In this document: positions 28,292 through 37,309 of the stretch, in pieces
How positions within the stretch are numbered: the stretch's first letter is position 1
How the letters are laid out: the number at the start of each line of letters is the position of its first letter
NCBI RefSeq assembly: GCF_014132355.1
Contig: NZ_BLZO01000025.1
Coordinates: forward strand, 62,001-126,000
DNA: 64,000 nt
Direction: 5' to 3'
Source of the DNA: Okeania sp. KiyG1
GTDB taxonomy: Bacteria; Cyanobacteriota; Cyanobacteriia; Cyanobacteriales; Microcoleaceae
Notes under the pieces: generated by a model
Told to the model about the DNA's origin: nothing
Database searches by the model: none
Seen by the model: only the letters and a program-made list of their open reading frames with translations
Translations under genes and position numbers: made by a program

Positions 28292-28765
28292 ATGGGTACT
28301 AAAGAAGCATCTTTTTTATTAGGTATGTCTCGTCAACGTTTATTAGTTTTACTCGCTCAAGGAAGAGTCAAAGGAGCCGAAAAAAAAGGTAGATTCTGGG
28401 AAATACCAGCTTTTGAGAATGGAATGCCCGTAATAATTCCGGCTCGGCGCGGTCCGAAAGGTATGTGGCGCAAGAAAGAAACTACTACACCAAAAATGAT
28501 TCATGTCAATCAACACAAAATTAAAAGTAATAAAGGTAAGCCTCCAGCAGAATTGGAAGCTGTAGTGTCACTCAAACACGGCAATAATAACTATTATGGT
28601 TATGAGTTATATATTTCAGGTCCTTGCCAAATCGTCTATCGACCTTACAAACCAGCAAGTTGTGGCGCTCACTTGTGGATTAATACTTTTGATTCTGTGC
28701 AATTCATAGATACTAAATCCAATCCAGCCACTGCAAGGCAATCTAGCAAACAAATTTACGCCTAG
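28292..28765 (+). CDS. Excisionase-like HTH protein
   Basis: The 157-residue protein begins with a MerR/excisionase-type helix-turn-helix (TKEASFLLGMSRQRLLVLLAQGRVKGAEKKGRFWEIP), followed by a basic linker (RRGPKGMWRKK) and a C-terminal region (ELYISGPCQIVYRPY) that I do not recognise. GAGGAAAAAATC before the ATG is a good ribosome site, and a consensus promoter lies upstream. It may regulate the accessory island or a lost mobile element; a palindrome in its leader could be its own operator. Confidence 0.7.
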   Translation: MGTKEASFLLGMSRQRLLVLLAQGRVKGAEKKGRFWEIPAFENGMPVIIPARRGPKGMWRKKETTTPKMIHVNQHKIKSNKGKPPAELEAVVSLKHGNNNYYGYELYISGPCQIVYRPYKPASCGAHLWINTFDSVQFIDTKSNPATARQSSKQIYA

Positions 28766-28789
28766 CCTGGTTTCAAAGGCAGTCCGATC

Positions 28790-28930
28790 ATCACCAAAAA
28801 ATATTTCCAAGCTCAGAGCAGCTCAACTGACAATAACTTCAGCAGGCTTTGTGCTGTTTGTGGGAAATCGTCTATCTGACAAATTAGTAGGGACGTTCCA
28901 TAGAAGATCCCTACATTGTTTTGATATCTA
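28790..28930. repeat. Duplicated segment, copy 1
   Basis: AACTGACAATAACTTCAGC, AGGCTTTGTGCTGTTTG and GGGAAATCGTC (split for length), followed by ATCTGACAAAT and the 3' end of the Uma2 gene, recur in the same order at 33270-33606. Confidence 0.7.
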
Positions 28931-29842
28931 TTACTCCAAAAGTTTCTGAACTTCCTCAACACTCAAACCAAGAGTTTCAGAAACTTCCTCCATACTTAAA
29001 CCCATTGCCAACAACCGAGAAATAGCATTCCTTTGGACAAGCAACGCCTTTTCAAGTTCAGACTCAGCACGTTCAGCTCTTGCTTTTTCAATTTCCGCAC
29101 GTTCGTTTCCTATTAACAGCAAATTACCTTCTGCATCCCACCAACGTAACCACAACATAAATTGATTGTCATAATTACCTTGCCAAAGTCCTAATTCTAC
29201 CCCCAAACGCTCAATAGGATAGTGACCCCGCTCATTTGGTGACATCTGCTGGTAATACCCATCCACCAAGTGATAAACTTCCAGATGACCACTTGTAATT
29301 TCGTAAATGCCATAATAAGGAATTCGGATAACCTGTTCGTATACCCAAAACTTTCCAGGTTTAATTTTCTTTCCCTCAGATGTTCGGGATACAGGCGTTC
29401 GATCTCGTTCTTCTGCACCATCACCTGATGCCAACTCTAAAGCAATAAATGGTGCAATATGTTCTCGCCAGATAACATAAGAGCGACGATATTGACCATC
29501 AAGTAAAGGCGGTACATTAGGAACATAAAACCAATCTGGGCAAACTGCACCTTGTTCGGGAGGGTCTGTTTCCCGCCAATAGATGCCACAGTCTTGTCCG
29601 ATCGCATATTCTCCATCAGGGTGAATACGCTGCAAAACAGGAGTAATGGAATCTGTAAGAATAATACTTTGGGGATGCTCTTGGAAGTTTTTCACAAATG
29701 TACCGTCTGACTCTGGCAGTTGGGTATGGTCTGGAAAAGACGGTGGTAGTTCAGTTTGAATTTTTGTTTCTGTCATCACTAACCCATCCATATTTGATAT
29801 GTTGTCTGATTTTAACAAAAATCTAGTTGTTTTTTTAGGCAT
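28931..29842 (-). CDS. Uma2-family endonuclease-like protein with coiled-coil/HTH tail
   Basis: Uma2 (DUF820) proteins have a restriction-endonuclease-like fold and are hugely expanded in cyanobacteria, with unknown function. In this 303-residue copy the core runs from about residue 90 to 250 (CPDWFYVPNVPPLL, then FIALELASGDGAEERD, then KFWVYEQVIRIPYYGIYE). A coiled coil (ERAEIEKARAERAESELEKAL) follows, ending in a short HTH-like motif (AMGLSMEEVSETLGLSVEEVQKLL). Translation may start at 29842 or at the internal ATG at 29776 (MTETKIQ). Its 3' end has a decayed duplicate at 33540-33606. Confidence 0.82.
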   Translation of the reverse strand: MPKKTTRFLLKSDNISNMDGLVMTETKIQTELPPSFPDHTQLPESDGTFVKNFQEHPQSIILTDSITPVLQRIHPDGEYAIGQDCGIYWRETDPPEQGAVCPDWFYVPNVPPLLDGQYRRSYVIWREHIAPFIALELASGDGAEERDRTPVSRTSEGKKIKPGKFWVYEQVIRIPYYGIYEITSGHLEVYHLVDGYYQQMSPNERGHYPIERLGVELGLWQGNYDNQFMLWLRWWDAEGNLLLIGNERAEIEKARAERAESELEKALLVQRNAISRLLAMGLSMEEVSETLGLSVEEVQKLLE

Positions 29843-29873
29843 TGCTGGCCAGAAAATGTATAATATGTTGTAG

Positions 29874-29967
29874 TTGTAGGTTGGGTTAAGCGATAGCGCA
29901 ACCCAACAAATCTATGTATAACTGTTACTTTCTTTGTTGGGTTTCATAACTTCAACCCAACCTACAA
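29874..29967. repeat. Small inverted-repeat element (TTGTAGGTTGGGTT ends)
   Basis: TTGTAGGTTGGGTT ... AACCCAACCTACAA bounds 94 bp, with internal AGCGATAGCGCAACCCAACA. This is the widespread cyanobacterial GGTTGGGTT repeat. The cofH stop codon (29962-29964) lies inside its right end. Confidence 0.7.
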
Positions 29968-31200
29968 ATACTTAAAACTTTTGACTTCTAACTTCTGACT
30001 TTTAAATTTTGACTTTTGACTTGGTTGATAAAGTGTATCCCTCTGCCGATCGCTTCTCCCCAAACTCCTAATAGCTTCTTGCAAATTTTCGACTTCCATA
30101 CAAGTACCTCCGACAGCACCTGCCATTGTTGTAATATGCTCTTCCATTAACGTACCGCCAATATCATTACACCCCCACTTCAACGCTTCTTTTGCTCCAT
30201 CCAAACCAATTTTTACCCAACTTGGTTGATGATTAATAATCCAATTTCCTAAAAATATTCTCGACACTGCTGTTAATAACAAAACATTCAGCAAAACAGG
30301 TTGGTCGCGCCCCACTCTCCGACGCAAAGGTGCAGGTGCTTCTTGTCCGACAAATGGTAATAAAATAAATTCTGTTATTCTCGCAGGATAATTTTTCTCA
30401 ATGGCAGTTTGTTGGAGCGATCGTAATCTCTCCAAATGTAAAATCTGTTGTTGAGGGGTTTCAATATGACCGCACAACATTGTACTTGTGGTTGGCATTC
30501 CCAAGCGGTGTGCTGTGCTGACTATTTCTAACCAAGTCGCTGTATCAATTTTTTCTGGGCAAATAACTCTTCTGACTGCATCATCCAAAACTTCCGCAGC
30601 AGTACCTGGCATCGACCCCACCCCCTCATCCCGCAAAGCAGCAATTACATATTCATAACTTACGCCATCCTCTCTAGCAATAAACTGTACCTCCTGGGGA
30701 GAAAAAGCGTGTAAATGTAATTGAGGAAACTCATCTTTAATACCTTTTACTATTTGCAAATAATAAGATAAAGATTTACCTGCAATTTTAGCTTGAAGAT
30801 TTAATCCTCCCTGCATACAAATTTCTGTTGCCCCTCGTTGTACTGCATCATTAGCTTTTTCCAGAATTTGACCAATATCTAACCAAAAAGCACCCGCATC
30901 TCCCTCATCTCGGCGAAAAGCACAAAAACTACAATGTTGTTCGCAAATATTGGTGAAATTTATATTGCGGTTGATAACGTAAGTAACAGTATCTCCTACT
31001 TGTTGTTGTCGGAGTTTATCTGCGGTTTTCTGGATAGTAGTTATTTCTGTGGGAAGTTGAGTTAAGGGAAGTTTTCCGAAATTTGCTTGAGAAGTTGGGG
31101 ATAACAATAATAGTGTTTCTGCTGTAGATAGGTCATAACCTTCTAAAGCGCGATTTAAAATTGTCTCTAGGTTTTGGTTTGTCAAGTTGAAAGCGGTCAT
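29962..31200 (-). CDS. cofH: FO synthase subunit 2 (CofH), radical SAM
   Basis: CofH joins 4-hydroxybenzyl or tyrosine-derived units to a ribityl-diaminouracil on the way to the deazaflavin FO, used by photolyases and F420. The radical-SAM cluster motif C86-x3-C90-x2-C93 (CEQHCSFC) is intact, with MQGGLNLQ and the C-terminal [12 protein letters not shown] block. The native protein should end near [12 protein letters not shown]; the last ~17 residues ([17 protein letters not shown]) are translated GACTTTTGACTT tandem repeat, and the stop lies in a repeat element. cofG is not in the window. Confidence 0.9.
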   Translation of the reverse strand: MTAFNLTNQNLETILNRALEGYDLSTAETLLLLSPTSQANFGKLPLTQLPTEITTIQKTADKLRQQQVGDTVTYVINRNINFTNICEQHCSFCAFRRDEGDAGAFWLDIGQILEKANDAVQRGATEICMQGGLNLQAKIAGKSLSYYLQIVKGIKDEFPQLHLHAFSPQEVQFIAREDGVSYEYVIAALRDEGVGSMPGTAAEVLDDAVRRVICPEKIDTATWLEIVSTAHRLGMPTTSTMLCGHIETPQQQILHLERLRSLQQTAIEKNYPARITEFILLPFVGQEAPAPLRRRVGRDQPVLLNVLLLTAVSRIFLGNWIINHQPSWVKIGLDGAKEALKWGCNDIGGTLMEEHITTMAGAVGGTCMEVENLQEAIRSLGRSDRQRDTLYQPSQKSKFKSQKLEVKSFKYL

Positions 31201-31230
31201 ATTTATCAGGTTAAAAGTAAGAGTGAGAAA

Positions 31231-32690
31231 TTGATGTCTCCAGGGGTTAAAACACCCTGAATTCTAAGCGGATGTGCTGGCTGCGGGCGCTATTGCCACG
31301 CGACGCACTGCTTACGATATTTTCTAGTTAGATCGTCCAACTTATATCGTTGTGGAAGCATCAAAACTTCCCTACCAACCTTGGCTAAATCTAAACTTAG
31401 CTGTGTTGCTACTTTTTTGATAATATTTCCAGCGCCATTAGCATCGGCATTAATCAATTTACCTGTTGCTGAACGGTACAAGCCACGATTAACACGCTTT
31501 CCTGATGGCTCCCACCTTTTGGGTTTTTCACCAAATGTCGGTAAGAAATCTTCATCTAGAAAACTAGCCTTACTCGTGTAACTTTCCTCAGTCTCAACAA
31601 ACTTAATTCCATACCGCTCAGACAATTCAGCTATCCTGGCTTTTAACTTGGCTGTTGGTATTTGAACAAACTGTTGGTTATTCTTCTTGCCGATGTTAAT
31701 GCTATCTTTTTGGCGTTGATTCCACCCAAAAACTATTGTGCCTATTTGATGCTCAATACACCAGTTGAGCACAAATCTAGCTGCTTTGTTCACATTATCC
31801 CGCATCTGACGGTTGCGCTTTTCAGTAATAGCTGCTAAGTTATCGTCCCAGTAGTCACCAGACTGGCCTGATTTTATTTTGGCTACTTGCTTGTTGTACC
31901 ATTGATTTTGAGATTTAACCTTTTTCCCATCAACTATAAAAGCCTTTCCCACATTACTCACACAGGTTAACCAGTTATTTAATCCTGGGTCTATGCCTAA
32001 GACGTTTTCTGCTATTGGTTGGCCTTTTTCTAGTGTAGGTTGCTCATAAACAAATTCTAAATAGAAGCAGTTGTTTCTGGGAACAAATCTCAATTCTTTA
32101 ATTTGATTGAAATCTAAGTTGCTAGGCATTGGCAATAAAAAGTGGTCTATTCCAAACCATGCTTTGACTTGCTTACCTAGAGGGAACTTAAGCATTCCAT
32201 TCACTAGCTTGACCCAGCGTGCTGGATAACTAACGACTGCTAAACCATTCTTTTTGCGGTATTTTGGTGGTTTTGGCTTTTGTGCCAGTTCACCTGAAGT
32301 AAACATTTTGGCAAGTCTTGCATAAGAGTTGAAGGACTCAATTACAGAATGTAATGTCTGTTGGGCACAGGCTGAACGCATAGCCTTAAAATGCAGATTA
32401 CTTTTTAACTCAAAATCTAGTTCAGCTTTAGACACAAAGCGTCCTGCTTTAAATAGCATTTGACGACAATAGTAAATACCACAATTTGTCAACTTATTTG
32501 CTTCTGTGCATAGGTATTCAAGCACAGCCATTACTTCTGAGGTATTCTTGACTAGGTGTTGTTGACATCCATACATTAATTAATTATCACCTCCTGTGGA
32601 TATAATAGCACTATTAAATACCGCTTTATTACCCGCGGGTCGTTATTCAACCAGGGGATAAATCTTCCGGGAACTTTCTGAGCGCCATTT
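31231..32690 (-). mobile_element. IS200/IS605-family element carrying only tnpB
   Basis: The right end on the minus strand is ACCCCTGGAGACATCAA, ending TCAA at 31231 like the other elements here. Upstream of tnpB are candidate left-end hairpins (CCCGCGGG near 32633; TTCCCGGAAG near 32665). The left boundary is uncertain because no TTAC was found. An omega-RNA is expected to overlap the tnpB 3' end and right end; its guide would be the bases just outside 31231. Confidence 0.65.
31290..32576 (-). CDS. tnpB: TnpB RNA-guided nuclease (IS1341-like), intact, zinc ribbon degenerate
   Basis: This full-length 428-residue TnpB is the ancestor-type protein of Cas12 and cuts DNA next to a TAM using an omega-RNA. 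RuvC residues are D196 (LGIDPGLNNW), E331 (ETEESYTS) and D378 (INADANGAGN). The CxxC...CxxC zinc ribbon expected between 335 and 370 is missing, replaced by KASFLDEDFLPTFGEKPKRW, a trait shared with the broken copies at 18776 and 40199. A strong AGGAGGTGA Shine-Dalgarno precedes the ATG. No tnpA is present, so mobility would depend on another copy. Confidence 0.88.
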   Translation of the reverse strand: MYGCQQHLVKNTSEVMAVLEYLCTEANKLTNCGIYYCRQMLFKAGRFVSKAELDFELKSNLHFKAMRSACAQQTLHSVIESFNSYARLAKMFTSGELAQKPKPPKYRKKNGLAVVSYPARWVKLVNGMLKFPLGKQVKAWFGIDHFLLPMPSNLDFNQIKELRFVPRNNCFYLEFVYEQPTLEKGQPIAENVLGIDPGLNNWLTCVSNVGKAFIVDGKKVKSQNQWYNKQVAKIKSGQSGDYWDDNLAAITEKRNRQMRDNVNKAARFVLNWCIEHQIGTIVFGWNQRQKDSINIGKKNNQQFVQIPTAKLKARIAELSERYGIKFVETEESYTSKASFLDEDFLPTFGEKPKRWEPSGKRVNRGLYRSATGKLINADANGAGNIIKKVATQLSLDLAKVGREVLMLPQRYKLDDLTRKYRKQCVAWQ

Positions 32691-32750
32691 TTTAGGTTTT
32701 CCAGGATTATAACAAACGAATACTACATTTTCTACAAATAATACAAAAAA

Positions 32751-33200
32751 ATGAGGCAAAGTTTCTCAAAATTCCTAACATTAATAGGTCGTGGCGGTAA
32801 TGACGAACTCTTTGGTGGCAGAGGAAATGACACATTAACAGGTGGTGGCGGTGCCGATGATTTTATTTTCAGCAGCAATAGAGCTTACAGGAGAAACGAC
32901 TTGGGCGTTGATACTATCAGAGACTTTCGACCTAACGTTGACGACATCGTTCTCAATACAGACACATTTGTTACCCTCCGCAGTGAAATAGGAGAAGGAT
33001 TTAGCATTGAGCGAGAATTTGCATCCGTTAGAAACAGACAAGCTGTTGCTGGTTCTGTCGCAGATATCGTTTACGTTCGCTCCACTGGAGACTTATATTA
33101 CAACCCCAATAGTGCTTTACCTGGTTTTGGCGGTGGAGGAAAAATCGCGACATTAGAAGGTGCGCCGAGAATTAGCGCGTCTGATTTCGTCTTGGAGTAA
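32751..33200 (+). CDS. Short RTX-type calcium-binding protein, probably truncated
   Basis: The 149 residues hold a few glycine-rich RTX nonapeptides (GGNDELFGGRGNDTLTGGGGAD), then a C-terminal module with DTIRDFRPNVDDIVLN and DLYYNPNSALPGFGGGGKIATLEGAP ending SASDFVLE. The same module closes the 479-residue RTX protein at 33622, so this is likely the tail of a formerly larger secreted protein. The N-terminal MRQSFSKFLTLIG does not look native. Confidence 0.7.
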   Translation: MRQSFSKFLTLIGRGGNDELFGGRGNDTLTGGGGADDFIFSSNRAYRRNDLGVDTIRDFRPNVDDIVLNTDTFVTLRSEIGEGFSIEREFASVRNRQAVAGSVADIVYVRSTGDLYYNPNSALPGFGGGGKIATLEGAPRISASDFVLE

Positions 33201-33621
33201 TTATGTCTTGGAAGTGTTCATCAAAATTTAGGAGGCTCAAAGCATTTTAAATTTCGCAAAAATATTTATTCGCTCAGAGAGTTTAACTGACAATAACTTC
33301 AGCAGGCTTTGTGCTGTTTGTTTTTGGGAAATCGTCACAGTATTAAGGTAGAAAATTTTGATTTTCCTAATTTTTGACTTCTCCTGATATTGACAGCACT
33401 TTTGAGAATGGTGAGATAAAGCTAAAGAATACTATAGCTCATGCAACCATGTATGGGTAAGTTTGGGTAAGTTTAGTAGAACGGATTATCTGACAAATAA
33501 GTAGGGATGTTCTACAGAACATCCCTACATTGCTTTGATATCTATTACTCCAAAATTTCCTGAACTTCCTCAACACTTAAACCGAGAATTTCTGAAATTT
33601 CCTCTTATTTTTATATGGTTC
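33201..33621. repeat. Duplicated segment, copy 2, with a Uma2 3' remnant
   Basis: It carries AACTGACAATAACTTCAGC...TTTGTGCTGTTTG (33286-33322), then ATCTGACAAATAAGTAGGGA and a decayed copy of the final ~20 Uma2 codons (33540-33606). The order matches 28790-28990. No other gene is seen. Confidence 0.65.
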
Positions 33622-35061
33622 CTAAGCTCGCAAAATAAAGTCGCCTGCAGTTAAAGTTAAAGCAGTATCTACATTAGCAAACTGAGCACCATTACCAAAA
33701 CCTCCTGCAGCACCATTTGGATTATAGAATAAGTTACCAGTTGCTGTACTTTGAACAATTAAAGCTGGAGAAGTCTCAGCAGCAGCATCTGAGGCAACCA
33801 CATCAAATTCACCATTAACACTAAATCCTGCTCCAGCATTACTTTGGAGCGCAGCAAAAGTAGTCTTGTCAAGGAGTATCAAGTCTTGCCCTTGATTGAA
33901 ATCAGTAATTGTATCTACACCTATATCTACCGTCGGGAATGGACTATTACTGTTGAAGATGAAGCGGTCAATACTTGCACCACCAATTAGAGTATCGTTG
34001 CCAGCACCACCATTGAGGCGATCGCGACCATTACCACCACTTAAAATATCATCACCATCACCACCAAGTAGATTATCAAACCCAGTCCGACCTTCCAAAA
34101 CATCATTGCCATTACCACCTATTAGTAGGTCACTACCTCCACCACCATTTAAAATATCATCGTTATTACCGCCAGATAGAGTATCGTTTCCAATCTGACC
34201 TGCCAAAATATCATCGCCATCACCACCTCTGAGCAGGTCATTACCCCTACCACCAAGTAACCAGTCTCTTCCATCAAAACCATTTAAAGTATCATCACCT
34301 CCAAGACCGGAGAGAAAATCCCCTGTATCGGAACCGTTGAGTGGATCGTCACCTGAAGTACCTACCGTATTTTCTAAAACACTGATGCGGGCGATTTCAT
34401 TACCAGCACCATCATTGTCTGTGGTGAAATCAGCGTCAGAGCGTGCTTGTAAAATATTCCCTGGTGCGCCACCACCTTCTCGCACACTGCCAATAAAACC
34501 AGGGTGTAGTTCAACTGTTCCACCTTCATCTACTCCTGTATCTGGAGTCATTGGACCTAGTCCTGCTGCATTTCCAGAAATTTCGTCATTTTCTTCCGTT
34601 CCTGCATCCCAAACTCGATTTCCAGTAACAAAAAAATCCTCTCCTAAGAAACCACCATTGTCATCAAAAATCTCAAAGGCAACGGGATTGCCATTACCAA
34701 TAAAGGCATCATTACTGGGCAGAATCATAGAAGCATAGCTAAAGTATCTGTCCTGAGTTTCATCTACTGTAAATCCCCCAACACCAATATCTCCTAGGAA
34801 AAAATCTGGTCCAACTATTCCTTGAGTATTACCAGCTCCACTACTGGTAAATTCAGTAGATAGGGTAGTTGTAAATCCAACTGTTGGGTTAATAGTAGCA
34901 TCTTCAGCTAATCTTTCCAGACCAGGAGTAGCAGTTTCGCCTTCATTAAAAAGATCAAAGCCACCATCATGAAATCCCACCCACATCTGAGAGAAGAATA
35001 TACTACTACTGGGACTTGCTCCAGAAGCTACATTCTGAACTAAAACTGTAATCTCAGCCAT
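33622..35061 (-). CDS. Spondin-domain and RTX calcium-binding secreted protein
   Basis: The 479 residues begin with a spondin-like domain (ITVLVQNVASGASPSSSIFFSQMWVGFHDGGFDLFNEGE ... ASMILPSNDAFIGN; described in parts). From ~245 to 365 come RTX nonapeptides of the GGxGxDxLx type (about twelve), which bind calcium outside the cell, and then a DTITDFNQGQDLILL / GNLFYNPNGAAGGFGN C-terminal module. There is no Sec signal peptide, consistent with type I secretion through a C-terminal signal. Cyanobacterial RTX proteins serve as surface-layer, motility or adhesion factors; the role here is unknown. Confidence 0.85.
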   Translation of the reverse strand: MAEITVLVQNVASGASPSSSIFFSQMWVGFHDGGFDLFNEGETATPGLERLAEDATINPTVGFTTTLSTEFTSSGAGNTQGIVGPDFFLGDIGVGGFTVDETQDRYFSYASMILPSNDAFIGNGNPVAFEIFDDNGGFLGEDFFVTGNRVWDAGTEENDEISGNAAGLGPMTPDTGVDEGGTVELHPGFIGSVREGGGAPGNILQARSDADFTTDNDGAGNEIARISVLENTVGTSGDDPLNGSDTGDFLSGLGGDDTLNGFDGRDWLLGGRGNDLLRGGDGDDILAGQIGNDTLSGGNNDDILNGGGGSDLLIGGNGNDVLEGRTGFDNLLGGDGDDILSGGNGRDRLNGGAGNDTLIGGASIDRFIFNSNSPFPTVDIGVDTITDFNQGQDLILLDKTTFAALQSNAGAGFSVNGEFDVVASDAAAETSPALIVQSTATGNLFYNPNGAAGGFGNGAQFANVDTALTLTAGDFILRA

Positions 35062-35603
35062 AAATTTTTTTCCTCACTAATGACCATATTAATGCAGAAT
35101 AGTTTAGCATAGCAAATACAATTTATGAACATATAGGATATATTTATACCTATTTTTGATACATATAAACTAATTTAACTTGATTGAAATCAATTAATTA
35201 AGGCTCAATTTAAATAGAACAAAATAAAATTAATGTCTAAAAAAATAAAATTAATCTAATTTCTACTAAAAAAATATTTGACGCTGCTGAATACAATATA
35301 AGTCTCATAATAGCGCCAAATAAAAAGGATATTTTCAAGAGGTACAAAGTTTTACTAATTTAGGGAATAGAGATTAGAGATTAGTATTCAACTGTACCTC
35401 ATGCTTCATCAAAAGTGCTGTAAGTAGATAAATATACATCTCCAATAATCAAAAATTAAATCAATTATTGCACTTTTATTCATCAATTATTTCCCTATAT
35501 TCCCTACTCCCTCACTCTATATTCATCAATTATTTCCTCAATAGTACTAGAAATGCTTTTTCCAGATGAGCTGTTCCCTGTTGCTTATTCCCTGCTATAT
35601 AAG
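35062..35603. other. AT-rich spacer with repeat fragments
   Basis: No gene is visible. It contains a family-5 fragment (ACATCTCCAATAATCAAAAA near 35444), CTCCCTATTCC-type repeats (35490-35515, 35575-35595) and a TTCATCAATTATTTCC direct repeat. Confidence 0.5.
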
Positions 35604-36506
35604 TCAAGCTACAGATTCAGATTGAACTGCTACTCTTTCCACTTCTAAGCAAACTTGCTCTACTGTCGGAGTAAAACCCAGGAATAGCTGCACCTTTTTT
35701 GCAAATTCTTCTGGGTTACCGCTGACATAGAAGTTAGTACAGTGCGGAGGGCGATCGCTTGATATCCCCAAACGTTGAAGTTCCCGAGCAGCACTGCGAA
35801 CAACAGCGATGGCAGGGTCTACTACCTGTACTGAATTGCCTAAAATTTCTCTAAATAAATGAAGTAGGTGTGGATAGTGAGTACATCCTAAGATCAGGGT
35901 ATCTATCTGTTGTGCAATTAGGGGTTTAAGATATTGTCGTACTACCTCAAAAGTATACACATCATTAATGCGGCCTTGTTCAATTAATGGTACTAAAGCA
36001 GGCGCTCCTACTTGAAATACTAAAACTGAAGGATCTAATTTAAGAATAGTATTTAGATAAGCATTGCTGTTGACTGTCTGTCGAGTGGCGATGACGCCTA
36101 TTTTTTTGCTACCTCTGTTGACAACTGTATTTGCACCAGGTTCAATCATACCAATAATAGGAAAATTGTATTCGACTGCTACTCGATCTATTGCTGCAGC
36201 AGTAGCAGTATTGCAGGCAACGATCGCCATTTTTACGCCTTGATTTTGCATCCATGTTAGCACTTGACGTACAAATAGTACGATTTCTGCCTGAGATTTT
36301 GTACCATAGGGGAGTCGTGCTGTATCAGCAAAATATATAAAGGTCTCTCCGGAGAGTTGACAATATGATTCTTTTAAGACACCAATTCCGCCCACACCAC
36401 TATCAAAGATGCCAATTGGATTTCTCTGTAGTTGTCTAGATTGAGTTTGCCCTAGGTAAGAGGTAATATATTTACCCTTATTAAATTGATAAAAAATATT
36501 TGTCAT
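35604..36506 (-). CDS. murI: Glutamate racemase
   Basis: This cytoplasmic enzyme converts L-glutamate to D-glutamate for peptidoglycan. The catalytic cysteines lie in VACNTATAAA and LGCTHYPHLL, and the substrate loop is GIFDSGVGGIGVL. The ATG at 36506 gives 300 residues, still ~25 longer than usual at the N-terminus. A TTG at 36548 would extend it further but has no proper ribosome site. Confidence 0.93.
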   Translation of the reverse strand: MTNIFYQFNKGKYITSYLGQTQSRQLQRNPIGIFDSGVGGIGVLKESYCQLSGETFIYFADTARLPYGTKSQAEIVLFVRQVLTWMQNQGVKMAIVACNTATAAAIDRVAVEYNFPIIGMIEPGANTVVNRGSKKIGVIATRQTVNSNAYLNTILKLDPSVLVFQVGAPALVPLIEQGRINDVYTFEVVRQYLKPLIAQQIDTLILGCTHYPHLLHLFREILGNSVQVVDPAIAVVRSAARELQRLGISSDRPPHCTNFYVSGNPEEFAKKVQLFLGFTPTVEQVCLEVERVAVQSESVA

Positions 36507-36762
36507 CGTTACAATAGAATTGACAAAAAATAGTAGGTTTGGAGCCAAACCTTTCTAGATAGGAATAAATTAGGGTGAGCATCTATCATTTGCTGCTGAC
36601 CCTTTACCTTTAAGCACTATAGTGTCGATCGAAACCGGATTTCACTCTGAATCTTAAATCTAATTGTTGAGATTATTCATGTTAGACAAAGTTCAAAAAA
36701 AAAGAGTCAAAAGTCAAAAATAGGTATTGCTTATGGAAAACACAAAGGCAAAAATTTTATCT

Positions 36763-36913
36763 AATACCAAATTCAAGAAAGATTGTTACAGTAAAATCCA
36801 GGGGTCAAAGAATTGGAAAATTGGCACTTGTTCCCTCTCATAACTAACACCTAACACCTAACACCTAACACCTAGAAATCAATCACTGTAGCAATATTTT
36901 ATGAAAATGGTAT
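36763..36913. repeat. Family-6 miniature element, copy 2
   Basis: TAATACCAAATTCAAG at the left and TGTAGCAATATTTTATGAAA ... TGGTATAA at the right match the copy at 17513-17709. The interior has captured CACCTAA repeats. Confidence 0.6.
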
Positions 36914-37092
36914 AAGAAGTATTTGATGTCGCTTTGCAAACAAAAAATCTGACTCTATTTCGTGAATTAAGTAAGTCTAAATAATTTTATTAATAATCAA
37001 GATTATTTAGCTAATAATTATCGATTTCTATTTAGATAGATATAATACTTTTTTATTGAAAATTGTTATAAATGAGCTGAAAAGATCGCCTA

Positions 37093-37309
37093 TAATACCA
37101 ATTTGATAAATGTTTGCTACATTTTCTTGAGCGGGGAGTAGCGGAGTGGGTAGGGACGTTGTATGCAACGTCCGTACATCGAAGTAAAGATAAGAATAAT
37201 TAACAATAACTAGCGTGCTAAATTATCAAAAAAGTTATTCAGTCTGTGTTAATTACTTAATAATTGAATTCAAATTTAAGTATAGCATTCTTTTTCAAAT
37301 TGCTATAAC
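37093..37309. repeat. Family-6b miniature element
   Basis: TAATACCAATTTGATAAATG and CTACATTTTCTTGAG at the left and TCAAATTGCTATAA at the right recur at 53395-53593, including the internal TTAATTACTTAATAA block. It carries a GGGACGTTG...CAACGTCCGTAC palindrome. Confidence 0.6.

Noticed and set aside
33896-34738. Two proline/serine-rich plus-strand frames
   Set aside because: Antisense shadows of the RTX repeat gene.
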